A DNA stretch of 64,000 bases from Streptomyces coeruleorubidus (GCF_028885415.1 NZ_CP118527.1:8060001-8124000); one strand, 5' to 3'; shown: positions 35,465 through 43,322, counted from the stretch's first letter. Translations and numbers: made by a program. The notes: generated by a model from the letters alone, not told the origin.

Positions 35465-37078
35465 TCAGAAGTCGACGATCTGTACGTAGTGCCGGTCGTT
35501 GTAGTCGGCGGGGATCAGATCATCCCACGCGAGGATGCGGTGGTTGCGCATGTAGATCATGAGCATTTGACCGGCGGAACCGTTCTGCGTGCCGTTGACC
35601 GCCTGGACGGAGAAGTCCCAGTCCTGGCTTGCGGCGCCTTCGAGACTTACACGGAACGGGTATTCGTCACATTCTTCTCCATTGGCTGTGTCCGGGCGAA
35701 GGGAGAGCGGAAGACCGGTGAGAGAGTATTCGCCGGTCGATGTGCAAGCGGCATCCTTGTGCGCCGTGTTCGCATCCATCTTCCCCTGGTGGAAGTTCGC
35801 GTGCAGACGGTGCAGCCCGGGCGCGAGGTAGCTTCCCTCGATGTACTTGCCGGGAATCTTCTTCGCTGTCGAACTCGTCGGATAGGTACTGTCCGGGGTG
35901 TTCTGAGCCTTGTAGATGTGATCGGCAACGTCCTTCTGAGGGGAGTCCGCCGCACGCGAGTACATCAAGCGGGGAATGGTTTCGAGGAAAACGCAGCCCT
36001 TCGGCCAGTCCGGGTAGATGTAGGTCGCCGAGTCACAGCGGATCAGGCGTTCGACGAACGAACCGCGGTTGACCGTCTGGTAGTCGCCGGTGTCGGTGTA
36101 GATCTCGACGTGCGAGCGGTGGGGGGACTGCTTGTCCCGTCCGAGGCCCTTGGCCTCGTCGCTGTTGATGTTCCAGTAGTACCAAGCGTTGCTGCTGTTC
36201 CAGTTCTCCCAGCTCATGGTGACGGGGGAGCCGGTTGCCGAGCAGCCGCTCGTGGTGTCGATGCAGTTCCCGACGATGGTCAGGTCGATACCGGGAGCAG
36301 TCCAGATGCTGTCCCACCATCCCCAGTCATAGACGACCGAGTCCTTCTGCACCTCTCCAAAGATGCGCATGGAACGGGCAGTGTTGTACTGCTGCTGGAA
36401 GAACTGAACCTTTGCCTTGGTGGTGCCCATGTGCTCTGGCGGCTGGTTCGAGCTGACCTTGTAGTAGTCGACGATGAGATGCACGCGGGAGCAGGAAGAG
36501 AACCTGTCGATCACCACATCGAAGACGTCGATCCCGCTGAAGCACTTGACTTCCAGGTCAGCCGGAGGGACCGTCCCGACCGGATACCCAACGGTGCTCT
36601 CGTTGAGGTCGTAGGAAGCGACCGGGCTCATGGTGATCTTGTCGTCGCTGGCGCTGCCGCTGCCGCTGGTCGCCTTGCCGGCGTCGCGCCCGAAGTCCTT
36701 GTATGGATGCTTCTGGGCTTCCTTGTTGCGCTGATCTGCCAGCTTGTACGCCTCGCCGAGGGTCAGAGCCTTGGCGTCCTTGTGGTCGAGTTCCTTCGGG
36801 CGTTCGCTGGTCTGCTTCGGAGCCGTGGGAGCACTGCCGGTTTTTCTGGCTTTGACACGTTCACGTGCCTTGTCGATCTGCTCCTGGGTGATGTTGGCCT
36901 TCAGCCTGATGGTGGTGTTCGCGGTGGTCGCGTACTGCGGCTGGATATCCCGCGTCTGCGAGACCTCCGTCACGGTGTCCTGTCGACTCGGCGAGCCGTG
37001 CTGGGGGAAGGGTCCGGCAAAGACTGCGGTGGCCGCAACGGCCGCGCATATGAGGGTAGTTCGCTTCTTCACAACCAT
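35465..37078 (-). CDS. Secreted NucA/NucB-domain nuclease-like protein behind an SOS box
   Basis: 537 residues from ATG 37078; GTG 37072 is likely better, since AAGGA is then spaced 5 nt. The signal peptide reads KKRTTLICAAVAATAVFAG. A Lys/Ala-rich linker (about 50-150) precedes a beta-rich Cys-containing region ('LIRCDSATYIYPDWPKGCVF', 'KKIPGKY'). The C-terminal NucA/NucB motif is 'GEECDEYPFRVSLEGA', ending with 'DRHYVQIVDF'. Segments match the 26907-28586 paralogue. A CGAACACATGTTCG palindrome 10 nt upstream suggests LexA repression. Lower G+C than neighbours implies transfer. DNase activity is inferred from the domain. Confidence 0.75.
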   Translation of the reverse strand: MVVKKRTTLICAAVAATAVFAGPFPQHGSPSRQDTVTEVSQTRDIQPQYATTANTTIRLKANITQEQIDKARERVKARKTGSAPTAPKQTSERPKELDHKDAKALTLGEAYKLADQRNKEAQKHPYKDFGRDAGKATSGSGSASDDKITMSPVASYDLNESTVGYPVGTVPPADLEVKCFSGIDVFDVVIDRFSSCSRVHLIVDYYKVSSNQPPEHMGTTKAKVQFFQQQYNTARSMRIFGEVQKDSVVYDWGWWDSIWTAPGIDLTIVGNCIDTTSGCSATGSPVTMSWENWNSSNAWYYWNINSDEAKGLGRDKQSPHRSHVEIYTDTGDYQTVNRGSFVERLIRCDSATYIYPDWPKGCVFLETIPRLMYSRAADSPQKDVADHIYKAQNTPDSTYPTSSTAKKIPGKYIEGSYLAPGLHRLHANFHQGKMDANTAHKDAACTSTGEYSLTGLPLSLRPDTANGEECDEYPFRVSLEGAASQDWDFSVQAVNGTQNGSAGQMLMIYMRNHRILAWDDLIPADYNDRHYVQIVDF

Positions 37079-37088
37079 CCTTGTAAAT

Positions 37089-37102
37089 CGAACACATGTT
37101 CG
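37089..37102. promoter_or_regulatory. LexA/SOS-box-like palindrome in front of nuclease gene
   Basis: CGAACACATGTTCG is the GAAC-N4-GTTC core with matching flanking C and G, as good a match as the known actinobacterial SOS consensus. It lies 10 nt upstream of the ATG, where a bound repressor would block initiation or early elongation. The 12-nt core is identical to the site at 4792-4803. Confidence 0.7.
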
Positions 37103-37490
37103 CCCTGGAGGCGAGGGTGCAGACCTTACCTGTCGACCGCAAAAGTGATCAACGGCGAAGGAAGCCCCCGCGTAGCGCCTCCATGCAGAGAGAGGGCGGC
37201 ATGCAACCCCGTAGCGGAGGGGAGTCATTTCGCCCTGTCGGCGCCAGCGACTCGCCTACGCACGGGCGGAGTTGATGCCCCGTCTGGGTCACTACCTCCA
37301 GCGTCCTGAAGATCTTGAACGTCACGGGTGATCGAAGAAGATCACAAGGTCAACACCCTTGTGGAGTCTGATGCTTATCGCCTTCACCAATGGGCCGCAA
37401 AGCATGCACGGGCTGCACGCCCTGGGGTCTGCGAAGGCAACTGTGTGACGAGCCACCTCCCGCGCGGGCACAGTTACCGAAGCCCGCGCT
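37103..37490. other. Degenerate region with scattered protein-like stretches
   Basis: No intact gene. Plus-strand stretches with coding character appear in different frames: 'RQRLAYARAELMPRLGHYLQ' (about 37250-37325) and 'DHKVNTLVESDAYRLHQWAA' (about 37341-37400). This suggests a decayed element gene lying before the small ORF at 37491. I do not recognise the family. The promoter of the nuclease gene must also be in the first 100 bp. Confidence 0.4.
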
Positions 37491-37739
37491 GTGGTCAATG
37501 AGATCTACCGGAAGGTGCTGCGTGAGGAGTACTGCGCGCTGCTGAGGCGCTGGAGGGAGGATGAGATTCCGGAGGTACGTGAGCTGGAGGCGCAGGCGAA
37601 GCGCGAGTTGCACGAGCTGATCGCCAAAGCGACTCTGCCGGTACGACCGCTGGTGCCCGTGTGCAGGACTCGCCGGGTGCACCGGACCATCAGTCCTGCG
37701 GCGGTCGGTATCCGTTCCGGCCTGCCGACGGCTCAGTAG
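37491..37739 (+). CDS. Small helical protein, possibly the end of a decayed gene
   Basis: 82 residues from GTG 37491 (no good ribosome-binding site; the frame stays open further upstream). Codon bias is strong, and residues 1-50 are charged and helical ('RKVLREEYCALLRRWREDEI', 'ELEAQAKRELHELIAKA'). A 15-bp-stem hairpin begins 4 nt after the stop, which supports a real transcript end here. It may be a genuine small gene or the C-terminus of the gene decaying upstream. Confidence 0.4.
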   Translation: MVNEIYRKVLREEYCALLRRWREDEIPEVRELEAQAKRELHELIAKATLPVRPLVPVCRTRRVHRTISPAAVGIRSGLPTAQ

Positions 37740-37742
37740 GAA

Positions 37743-37784
37743 CGGCGCGTCCCCCTGGTTCCGAAGTGTCAGGGGGACGCGCCG
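37743..37784 (+). terminator. Strong 15-bp-stem terminator hairpin
   Basis: CGGCGCGTCCCCCTG and its perfect complement CAGGGGGACGCGCCG enclose a 12-nt loop, 4 nt after the stop of the small ORF. It is among the most stable hairpins in the window and also marks the approximate right edge of the island. Confidence 0.75.
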
Positions 37785-37944
37785 CCCGCATTCTGTCGGA
37801 ATGCGCCGCGTCAGCGCCCTCCTGACGACTACCGCCGGACCGTGATCAATCTCAGCGCCAACCACGGTTCGATCGGTCCATCCGCCGCCAAGTGCATCTG
37901 ATGCTCCGTTGACGCTCGCGATAGCGGCTGGTGAGGCGTGGGTG

Positions 37945-38367
37945 TCATTGGCCCAGGGGCTGGCCTGCGGGCATCGCTGACCGCGCGCCCCGCTCCACCA
38001 GGGCGGAGCACTCCGGGCAGTCGGAGATGACCGGGTGTACGCAGCGCACCAGGTGGGCCAGGAAGCGGTCAGCCAGTTCGAGGTTCGCGATGTGTTGGGC
38101 GATCCGGGTGCGCTTCGCGTTGACCAGGCCGATGCGGTCGACCCGCTCACCCGTGGCAAGTTCGCCGATTTCGGCAAGTGACAGCCCGGCTCGCTGGCCG
38201 ATTTGGATGAGGCGGGCCTGGCCGATGGTCTGGTCGTCGTAGACGCGATGCCCGGAGGGCAGCCGGCGCGGGCTGAGCAGTCCGATGTCTTCCCAGTGCC
38301 GGAGGACATGGGTGGCCACCCCGAGCAGGGCGGCCGCATCGCCGATCTTCATTTCCGGTGCGGACAT
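37945..38367 (-). CDS. MerR-family transcriptional regulator
   Basis: 140 residues from ATG 38367 (AGGAG 4 nt upstream). The winged helix-turn-helix starts 'MKIGDAAALLGVATHVLRHW' and continues 'SGHRVYDDQTIGQARLIQIG'; a coiled-coil dimerisation helix follows. The C-terminal 'CVHPVISDCPECSALVERG' contains three cysteines in a CX7-CX2-C arrangement that could bind metal or sense redox. It is divergent from a metallo-beta-lactamase-fold hydrolase with a perfect inverted repeat between them, so it probably controls that gene and itself. Confidence 0.88.
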   Translation of the reverse strand: MSAPEMKIGDAAALLGVATHVLRHWEDIGLLSPRRLPSGHRVYDDQTIGQARLIQIGQRAGLSLAEIGELATGERVDRIGLVNAKRTRIAQHIANLELADRFLAHLVRCVHPVISDCPECSALVERGARSAMPAGQPLGQ

Positions 38368-38378
38368 CACACTCCTTT

Positions 38379-38398
38379 ACTTCAGGTCGGCCTGAAGT
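38379..38398. promoter_or_regulatory. MerR-type operator with overlapping -10 element
   Basis: ACTTCAGG-TCGG-CCTGAAGT is a perfect 8-bp inverted repeat lying between a TTTACT (38376) and a TATACC (38399) hexamer pair pointing toward the hydrolase gene. Location between promoter hexamers is the hallmark of MerR operators, although the spacer here measures 17 rather than 19-20 nt. Confidence 0.6.
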
Positions 38399-38452
38399 TA
38401 TACCGTCCGGTCATCGAAGGCACCAGCCGATCGCGAGAGGGGCAACGTCGCC

Positions 38453-39376
38453 GTGTCTGACGCTGTGAGATCACCGACGCCGGCCGAGTGCTGCGGCGCG
38501 GTCGCAAGCCTGGCTACGGGCCTTGTCCGTCCCCGACGCCCCGACCAGCGGTTTCTACGCGGCTTGACCGACGCGGGGCTGCCGGACACGGCGGTATCGG
38601 TCACTGTGTCCGCACTGCGACAGGTACCACGGTCGGTGCCCACCGCGATGGTCGTGGAGGGGCGGCGGCAGCCACGGCGAATCGCGAATTCGCTGCTGTC
38701 GTTCGTGATCACCCACCCGGAAGCGACATTCATCGTGGATCCGAGTGTCTGCCTGGATGTCGGCAGCCGCGCCATTGCCGAACTGCCGGCATTCCTGCGG
38801 GTCGCGGTGCGTCCCCCGGCCGACACCGTCGCCACCGTTACCGCGCTGCGTGAGCGGCCGGGTTCCGACCTGGATTTCGCGCTGCCGACGCACACGCACT
38901 GGGACCACGTGTGCGGGCTGCTCGATCTTCCCGAACTGCCGGTGCATCTGCACCGCCGCGAACACGATTGGGTCATGTCAGGTCCTATCGCACCCGTGGG
39001 TGGCGTCCGCGAGTCCCTGCGCGGCCGCGGCATTGTCCAGTACGAACTGGACGGCCCGCCGATACTCACGTTTGCCGCCAGCCACGACCTCTTCGGCGAT
39101 GGCTCCGTCGTGCTCGTCGACCTCGCCGGACACACCCCTGGCAGCGTCGGAGTCCTGGCGCACACGGCAACGGGCTGGGTGCTGCTCGCCGGCGACGCCG
39201 CCTGGCACACCGACCAGATCGACCTCATCCGGCAAAAGGCCGGCTACCCCGGCGAGCTCGCCGACGAAGACCGGGACGAGACCTTCCGGACGCTTCACCG
39301 CTTACACGCCGTCAAGGACCGAGTCGCGATCATCCCGACACACGACCACCACGCGGCCCAGCAGCTGCCGGCGTGA
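38453..39376 (+). CDS. MBL-fold metallo-hydrolase
   Basis: 307 residues from GTG 38453 (GAGAGGGG upstream). The zinc motif HTHWDH is preceded by a beta-strand; further ligands are the His in 'VDLAGHTPGSVGVL', the Asp in 'LLAGDAAWHTD', and the final His in 'IIPTHDHHAAQ'. Residues 1-55 are an unconserved leader. The family hydrolyses lactones, thioesters and other substrates; this one resembles lactonase-like hydrolases. It is probably induced through the divergent MerR regulator. Confidence 0.87.
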   Translation: MSDAVRSPTPAECCGAVASLATGLVRPRRPDQRFLRGLTDAGLPDTAVSVTVSALRQVPRSVPTAMVVEGRRQPRRIANSLLSFVITHPEATFIVDPSVCLDVGSRAIAELPAFLRVAVRPPADTVATVTALRERPGSDLDFALPTHTHWDHVCGLLDLPELPVHLHRREHDWVMSGPIAPVGGVRESLRGRGIVQYELDGPPILTFAASHDLFGDGSVVLVDLAGHTPGSVGVLAHTATGWVLLAGDAAWHTDQIDLIRQKAGYPGELADEDRDETFRTLHRLHAVKDRVAIIPTHDHHAAQQLPA

Positions 39377-39422
39377 TCATGCCGCTGTACGCTCCGTGAG
39401 CCGGCGCGGTTACTGTGGCGGG

Positions 39423-39983
39423 GTGCCGCACAACGCATCCCGCTACCTCGCCGAAGGCCCCCGGGTGGGCATACGCCACTTCACCTACGAGGACGGTGCC
39501 GAGTTCACCGCCCGCGCCCGGGAGAGCAAGGACCTGCACCAGCCGTGGCTCTTCCCGCCCGACACCGCCACGGCGTACACCGCGTACGCGGCCCGGCTGA
39601 TCGAGGACCCGTCCAAGGCCGGCTTCCTGGTCTGCGAGAAGGGCCACGGGGCCATCGCCGGTTTCATCAACATCAACAACATCGTCGAGGGCGGCTTCCA
39701 GTCCGGGACGCTGGGCTACGGCGCCTTCGCGCACGCCGCCGGGCGCGGCCTGATGCGCGAAGGGCTGGACCTCGTCGTGCGGTACGCGTTCGGCCCGATG
39801 CGGCTGCACCGGCTGGAGATCAACGTCCAGCCCGCGAACGCCGCGTCGATCGCCCTGGCCCGCGGCTGTGGATTCCGCCTGGAGGGCTTCTCGCCGAAGA
39901 TGCTCTTCGTCGACGGGGCCTGGCGCGACCACGAGCGCTGGGCGATCACCGCCGAGATGATCAGGGAGCCGGGGCGGCGCTGA
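39423..39983 (+). CDS. GNAT acetyltransferase, RimJ/RimL type
   Basis: 186 residues from GTG 39423. The acetyl-CoA loop is replaced by the RimJ-like pattern 'GYGAFAHAAGRGLMREGLDL', followed by 'RLEINVQPANAASIALARGC', characteristic of ribosomal-protein-alanine acetyltransferases. Length is standard. It stands 46 bp after the hydrolase gene and may be read through. The substrate is a protein N-terminus or amine and is unknown. Confidence 0.88.
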   Translation: MPHNASRYLAEGPRVGIRHFTYEDGAEFTARARESKDLHQPWLFPPDTATAYTAYAARLIEDPSKAGFLVCEKGHGAIAGFININNIVEGGFQSGTLGYGAFAHAAGRGLMREGLDLVVRYAFGPMRLHRLEINVQPANAASIALARGCGFRLEGFSPKMLFVDGAWRDHERWAITAEMIREPGRR

Positions 39984-40001
39984 GCCGGACCCCGGCCGCG
40001 A

Positions 40002-40349
40002 TCACGCCTGGCGGTCCACGTACTCGTAGACCGACCCGTCCGGATGCAGGGCGATCAGGTTGCGGCCCGCCGGTGAGGCGATGGGGCCCGCGATGATGTG
40101 GGCGCCCACCTCGGTCAGCACCTTGTGGGTCTCCTCGACGTCCGTCACGGCGATCGTCGCGGCCACCTTGCGCAGCACCTCCAGTTCTGCCGGCGGGCCG
40201 CTCATCAGCAGGAAGCAGCCGATCGCCGCGACCTGGACACCGCCTCGTTCGAAGCGCTGGGCTCTGCCGCCCGCCAGCCGCTCGTAGAAGGGGATCGCGG
40301 TCTCGAGGTCGTCGACGCAGACGCGCAGTGTGGCACCCAGAATCTCCAT
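40002..40349 (-). CDS. VOC-family protein (glyoxalase/bleomycin-resistance fold)
   Basis: 115 residues from ATG 40349. It has paired beta-alpha-beta-beta-beta modules: 'MEILGATLRVCVDDLETAIP', 'FYERLAGG', and the second module with 'TDVEETHKVLTEVGAH' and the terminal 'LHPDGSVYEYVDRQA' carrying the conserved acidic ligand. The family covers dioxygenases, isomerases and drug-binding proteins. It is convergent with the GNAT gene and divergent from the holin-like gene. Confidence 0.85.
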   Translation of the reverse strand: MEILGATLRVCVDDLETAIPFYERLAGGRAQRFERGGVQVAAIGCFLLMSGPPAELEVLRKVAATIAVTDVEETHKVLTEVGAHIIAGPIASPAGRNLIALHPDGSVYEYVDRQA

Positions 40350-40362
40350 GGGGACGAGCCTA

Positions 40363-40387
40363 GTTACGCGCCAGGGGGCGAGGGTAC
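40363..40387 (+). promoter_or_regulatory. SigB-like promoter
   Basis: GTTA, 15 nt, GGGTAC matches the Streptomyces SigB consensus GNNT-N14-16-GGGTAC. The expected start of transcription falls at about 40394, only a few nt before the ATG at 40398, which implies a leaderless mRNA; no ribosome-binding site is seen there. Confidence 0.55.
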
Positions 40388-40397
40388 CCGGCCGGGT

Positions 40398-40898
40398 ATG
40401 AAGCCGCTGGATCACCTGGAGCATCTGGACAAGCATCTGGTCGACGAGCTGGCACAGGTGGCGCGCGAGACCGTCCGGGACGAACTGCGCGAGCAGACGC
40501 GCAAGCAGCGCCGCAAGGCCGCGCTGTACGCAGCGTCCGGCGCCCTCGCCCTGTACGCGGGCGCGGCCCTCGCGCTCGCCGTGGGACTGGCCCTCGCCCT
40601 CGGCCTGCCCGACTGGGCCGCCGCGCTGATCACCGCCGCGATCCTGGGTGCCGTGGCGTACGTGCTGCGCGGCATGGCCCGGCCCTCCGCGTCCCGGCCG
40701 GGCCCGGTGCACGCGGCCGGCATGACGCCGGGACACGAGAGCACCGGCCCGGGCACCGGGGTCCCCGGCGGTGTGCCGCCCGTGCCGCCGGCCCCGCCCG
40801 CCGCCGGACCGGTCGCCGGAGCCGCCGGCGGGCCCGCCCCGGGCCTGGCGCCCCCGCGGCCGACGGACGACCCCGACGTGCCTGGCCGCAGGGCGTGA
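40398..40898 (+). CDS. Phage-holin-family (holin-X-like) membrane protein
   Basis: 166 residues from ATG 40398. An amphipathic charged N-terminal helix ('VARETVRDELREQTRKQRRK') is followed by two transmembrane helices (about 48-70 and 75-92) and a Pro/Gly-rich cytoplasmic tail of about 70 residues. This is the chromosomal actinobacterial 'holin-X' type, not a phage lysis gene. Its role is unknown, though such genes are often stress-induced. It overlaps the downstream SDR gene (GTGA). Confidence 0.75.
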   Translation: MKPLDHLEHLDKHLVDELAQVARETVRDELREQTRKQRRKAALYAASGALALYAGAALALAVGLALALGLPDWAAALITAAILGAVAYVLRGMARPSASRPGPVHAAGMTPGHESTGPGTGVPGGVPPVPPAPPAAGPVAGAAGGPAPGLAPPRPTDDPDVPGRRA

Positions 40899-41932
40899 CC
40901 GAGGTGAGCACGACAGAGACACCACACGGCCGCGTCGTCGTGGTGACCGGTGCCAGCGGCGGCGTGGGGCGGGCCACGGCCCGGGCCTTCGCCGCCGGGG
41001 GCGACCGGGTCGCCCTGCTGGCCCGGGGCAGTGAGGGGCTCGCCGCCGCGGCCGACGAGGTGCGGCGCGCCGGGGGCGAGGCCCTCGTCATCGGCGTGGA
41101 CGTCTCCGACGCCAAGGCCGTCGACGACGCCGCCCAGCAGGTCGTCGACACCTTCGGCCCCATCGACGTCTGGGTCAACAACGCTTTCACCGGTGTCTTC
41201 GCGCCCGTCACGGAGATCGGACCGGACGAGTTCCGCCGCGTGACCGAAGTGACCTACCTGGGCTATGTGTTCGGCACCCGGGCGGCCCTGCGCCACATGC
41301 TGCCGCGCGACCGCGGCACGATCGTGCAGGTCGGCTCCGCGCTCGCCTACCGGGGCATCCCGCTCCAGTCGGCGTACTGCGGGGCCAAGCACGCGATCCA
41401 GGGGTTCAACGAGTCCCTGCGCTGCGAGCTGCTGCACTGGCGCAGCGGGGTGCGTACGACGATGGTGCAACTGCCGGGCCTCAACACCCCGCAGTTCGAC
41501 TGGGTGCTGAACCGCATGCGCGGCCGGGCCCGGCCGGTCGCGCCCGTGTACCAGCCGGAGATCGCGGCCCGGGCGATCGTGTACGCGGCGTCGCACGCGC
41601 GGCGCCGGGAGTACTGGGTGGGCGCCTCCACGGCCGCCACCCTCGTCGCCAACGCCGTCGTCCCCGGGCTGCTGGAGCGCTATCTGGCGCGCACGGGCTT
41701 CTCGTCGCAGCAGGAGGGGGACCGGCACGACGGGACGGACAACCTGTGGGCCCCGGCGGACGGGCCGCAGGGCCACGACTTCGGCGCGCACGGGCGGTTC
41801 GACGACGAGGCCGTGCACGACAGCCCGCAGCAGTGGGTCTCACGGAACCGGCGGCGGATGGGCGCGGCCCTGACCGTGGGGGCTGCGGGGGTCCTGGCCG
41901 CACGCAAACTGGCCGGGCAGGCCCGCCGATAG
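40895..41932 (+). CDS. Short-chain dehydrogenase/reductase
   Basis: 345 residues from GTG 40895, coupled to the holin-like gene. The NAD(P) motif is VVVVTGASGGVGRATARAFA, followed by 'VNNAFTG' and the catalytic Ser-Tyr-Lys with YCGAKHA. After the classical SDR core (about 250 residues) comes a C-terminal extension, 'EGDRHDGTDNLWAPADGPQG' to a terminal hydrophobic segment 'AALTVGAAGVLAARKLAG', probably a membrane anchor. The substrate is unknown. Confidence 0.88.
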   Translation: MTEVSTTETPHGRVVVVTGASGGVGRATARAFAAGGDRVALLARGSEGLAAAADEVRRAGGEALVIGVDVSDAKAVDDAAQQVVDTFGPIDVWVNNAFTGVFAPVTEIGPDEFRRVTEVTYLGYVFGTRAALRHMLPRDRGTIVQVGSALAYRGIPLQSAYCGAKHAIQGFNESLRCELLHWRSGVRTTMVQLPGLNTPQFDWVLNRMRGRARPVAPVYQPEIAARAIVYAASHARRREYWVGASTAATLVANAVVPGLLERYLARTGFSSQQEGDRHDGTDNLWAPADGPQGHDFGAHGRFDDEAVHDSPQQWVSRNRRRMGAALTVGAAGVLAARKLAGQARR

Positions 41933-41966
41933 GCGTCAGGGCTCCGTCGGGTTCCGGGGCGCCGGC

Positions 41967-42290
41967 TCAGTCGTGTTCCGGGGCGCCGTCGAGGAACCCG
42001 AGCAGGACCGCCGCCTCCGCCCGGAGCCGGGCGGCTCGGCCGGCGTGCGCGGGTCCGGTCAACCGCGCCGCCGCCGCCAGCCGTTCGGCTGCCTCGGCGC
42101 GCACCACGTCCACCACGTCACGTTCGCTCAACTCGCGCCGCACAGCCTCGGTGGCGTAGGCACCGACCGGCGACGCCTCAAGTGCCGTGATGCGATGGGC
42201 GGTTTCGTCCACGGGTACCGCCTCGGCGTTGTCCAGCGCGGCCAGCGTTGCGCGCAGAGACCTGCCGACGGCTCTGGGCGACCCGGAACT
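41967..42290 (-). pseudogene. GatB/YqeY-domain protein, N-terminally truncated
   Basis: The minus-strand frame reads 'SLRATLAALDNAEAVPVDET', 'RRELSERDVVDVVRAEAAER' and 'RLRAEAAVLLGFLDG', the helical YqeY domain related to the tRNA amidotransferase B tail. The first 20 or so residues and the start codon are missing. The sequence joins directly onto the 3' end of the enolase-like gene in another frame, so a deletion appears to have fused the two. Confidence 0.6.
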
Positions 42291-43303
42291 CCGCCACCTC
42301 CTGCGTCCGCAGGGTGAGCCCGTGGCCCGCGCCCTGGGTCGGGCGGACCGTGCCGCCCGTGGGGTCCAGGGCACCGTCGAAGAACATGTCCTCGATGCGG
42401 ACGTGGTCGTGGAACCACTCGATGTGCCGGAGGTTGGGGAGCGTGGCGGCCGCCGCCGCGTGGGCGCGCGGGGCGCGGTGGGCGGAGACCTCCAGGCCGT
42501 GGGCGTGGGCCGGCGCCGTCGCGCGCAGGAACTCCGTCAGGCCGCCGGTGGGGGTCCCCCCACGCCTACAGGGCAGTGGGGGAGTGTCGCGTCGATCTGG
42601 AGACAGTCGACCGCCCCGGCCGTGGTCATCCGGGCGAAACAGGGCAGGTCGAAGCCGTACTCCCCGGCCGTCACGTCGCACACCACCGCGTCCCGGACCA
42701 GCCTGAGGCCCGTCAGGTCGTTCGAGGACACCGGCTCCTCGAACCAGCCCACGCCGTGCTCGGTTAGGGCGTGGCCGACGCGCACCGCCTGCTTGCGGGT
42801 GTAGGCGCCGCCTGCGTCGACGTACAACTCCGCCTGCGGGCCGATGATCTGGCGTGCCGCGCGGACGCGGTGCAGGTCGCGGGTCACCTCGCGGCCCCAC
42901 CCCTCACCGATCTTGATCTTCACGCGCGGGATGTGCTGCCCGTGCACCCAGCCGTTCAGCTGCGCGGCCAGATGAGTGTCGTGGTACGTCGTGAAGCCCC
43001 CGCTGCCGTACACCGGCACCCGCTCGTGCCGGACCCCCAGCAGCCGGGCCAGGGGCAGTTCCAGCAGCCGGGCCTTGAGGCCACAGGCGATGTCCAGTGC
43101 CGAGATCGCGCAGGAGGCGATGCCCGGGCGGTGAGGACGTCAGCGACCGACGCCGGGCCGTACGTCCAGCCAGTGCCGGTCGCGTCGCCCGCCGTCACCT
43201 CGCAGACCACCACGGTCGTGGAGCCCCAGGCCAGCGTGCCGTCCGCCTCGGGAGCGTCCGTCGGCACCGTGTACACGGACGCGACGGGGCGGTGGAGTTC
43301 CAT
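42285..43303 (-). pseudogene. Enolase-superfamily (mandelate racemase/muconate lactonizing) gene, disrupted
   Basis: The start at 43303 reads 'MELHRPVASVYTVPTDAPEA' to 'GPASVADVLTA'. An out-of-frame internal deletion then removes roughly 50-60 residues. The barrel continues in another frame ('SALDIACGLKARLLELPLAR', 'RVKIKIGEG' with the KxK catalytic lysines, 'LYVDAGGAYTR', 'WFEEPV', 'GEYGFD'). After 'CLQIDAT' a 35-nt hairpin insert breaks the frame again, and 'TGGLTEFLRATA' to 'AEFRV' follows in a third frame. The metal-binding D/E/E set is still visible, but no functional product is possible. Confidence 0.75.
42550..42584 (-). repeat. 35-nt mobile hairpin inserted in the enolase-like gene
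   Basis: On the coding strand the insert begins CTCCCCCACTGCCCTG and ends GTGGGGGGACCCCC. Removing exactly these 35 nt restores 'QIDATTGGLTEFL', the expected enolase-family sequence, so the insertion point is precise. The ends match the 39-nt in-frame copy at 20918-20956. Confidence 0.6.
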
Positions 43304-43322
43304 CGGGTCGCCCGGCCCTCCG

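Larger units (their letters stand above)
24700..37790. mobile_element. Decayed mobile-element island
   Basis: From just after the X-Pro hydrolase to about the hairpin at 37743-37784 the DNA is a patchwork of truncated integrase, regulator and transposase fragments, complete insertion sequences, and cargo genes without core-genome character. G+C is visibly lower around 34.8-37.1 kb. Neither end shows a recognisable attachment-site duplication. The boundaries given are where core-like genes stop and resume. Confidence 0.55.

Noticed and set aside
40398..40898. Holin-family gene as evidence of a prophage
   Set aside because: No capsid, tail, lysin or terminase genes nearby. The gene sits between core-like genes with a SigB-like promoter, as chromosomal holin-X genes do.
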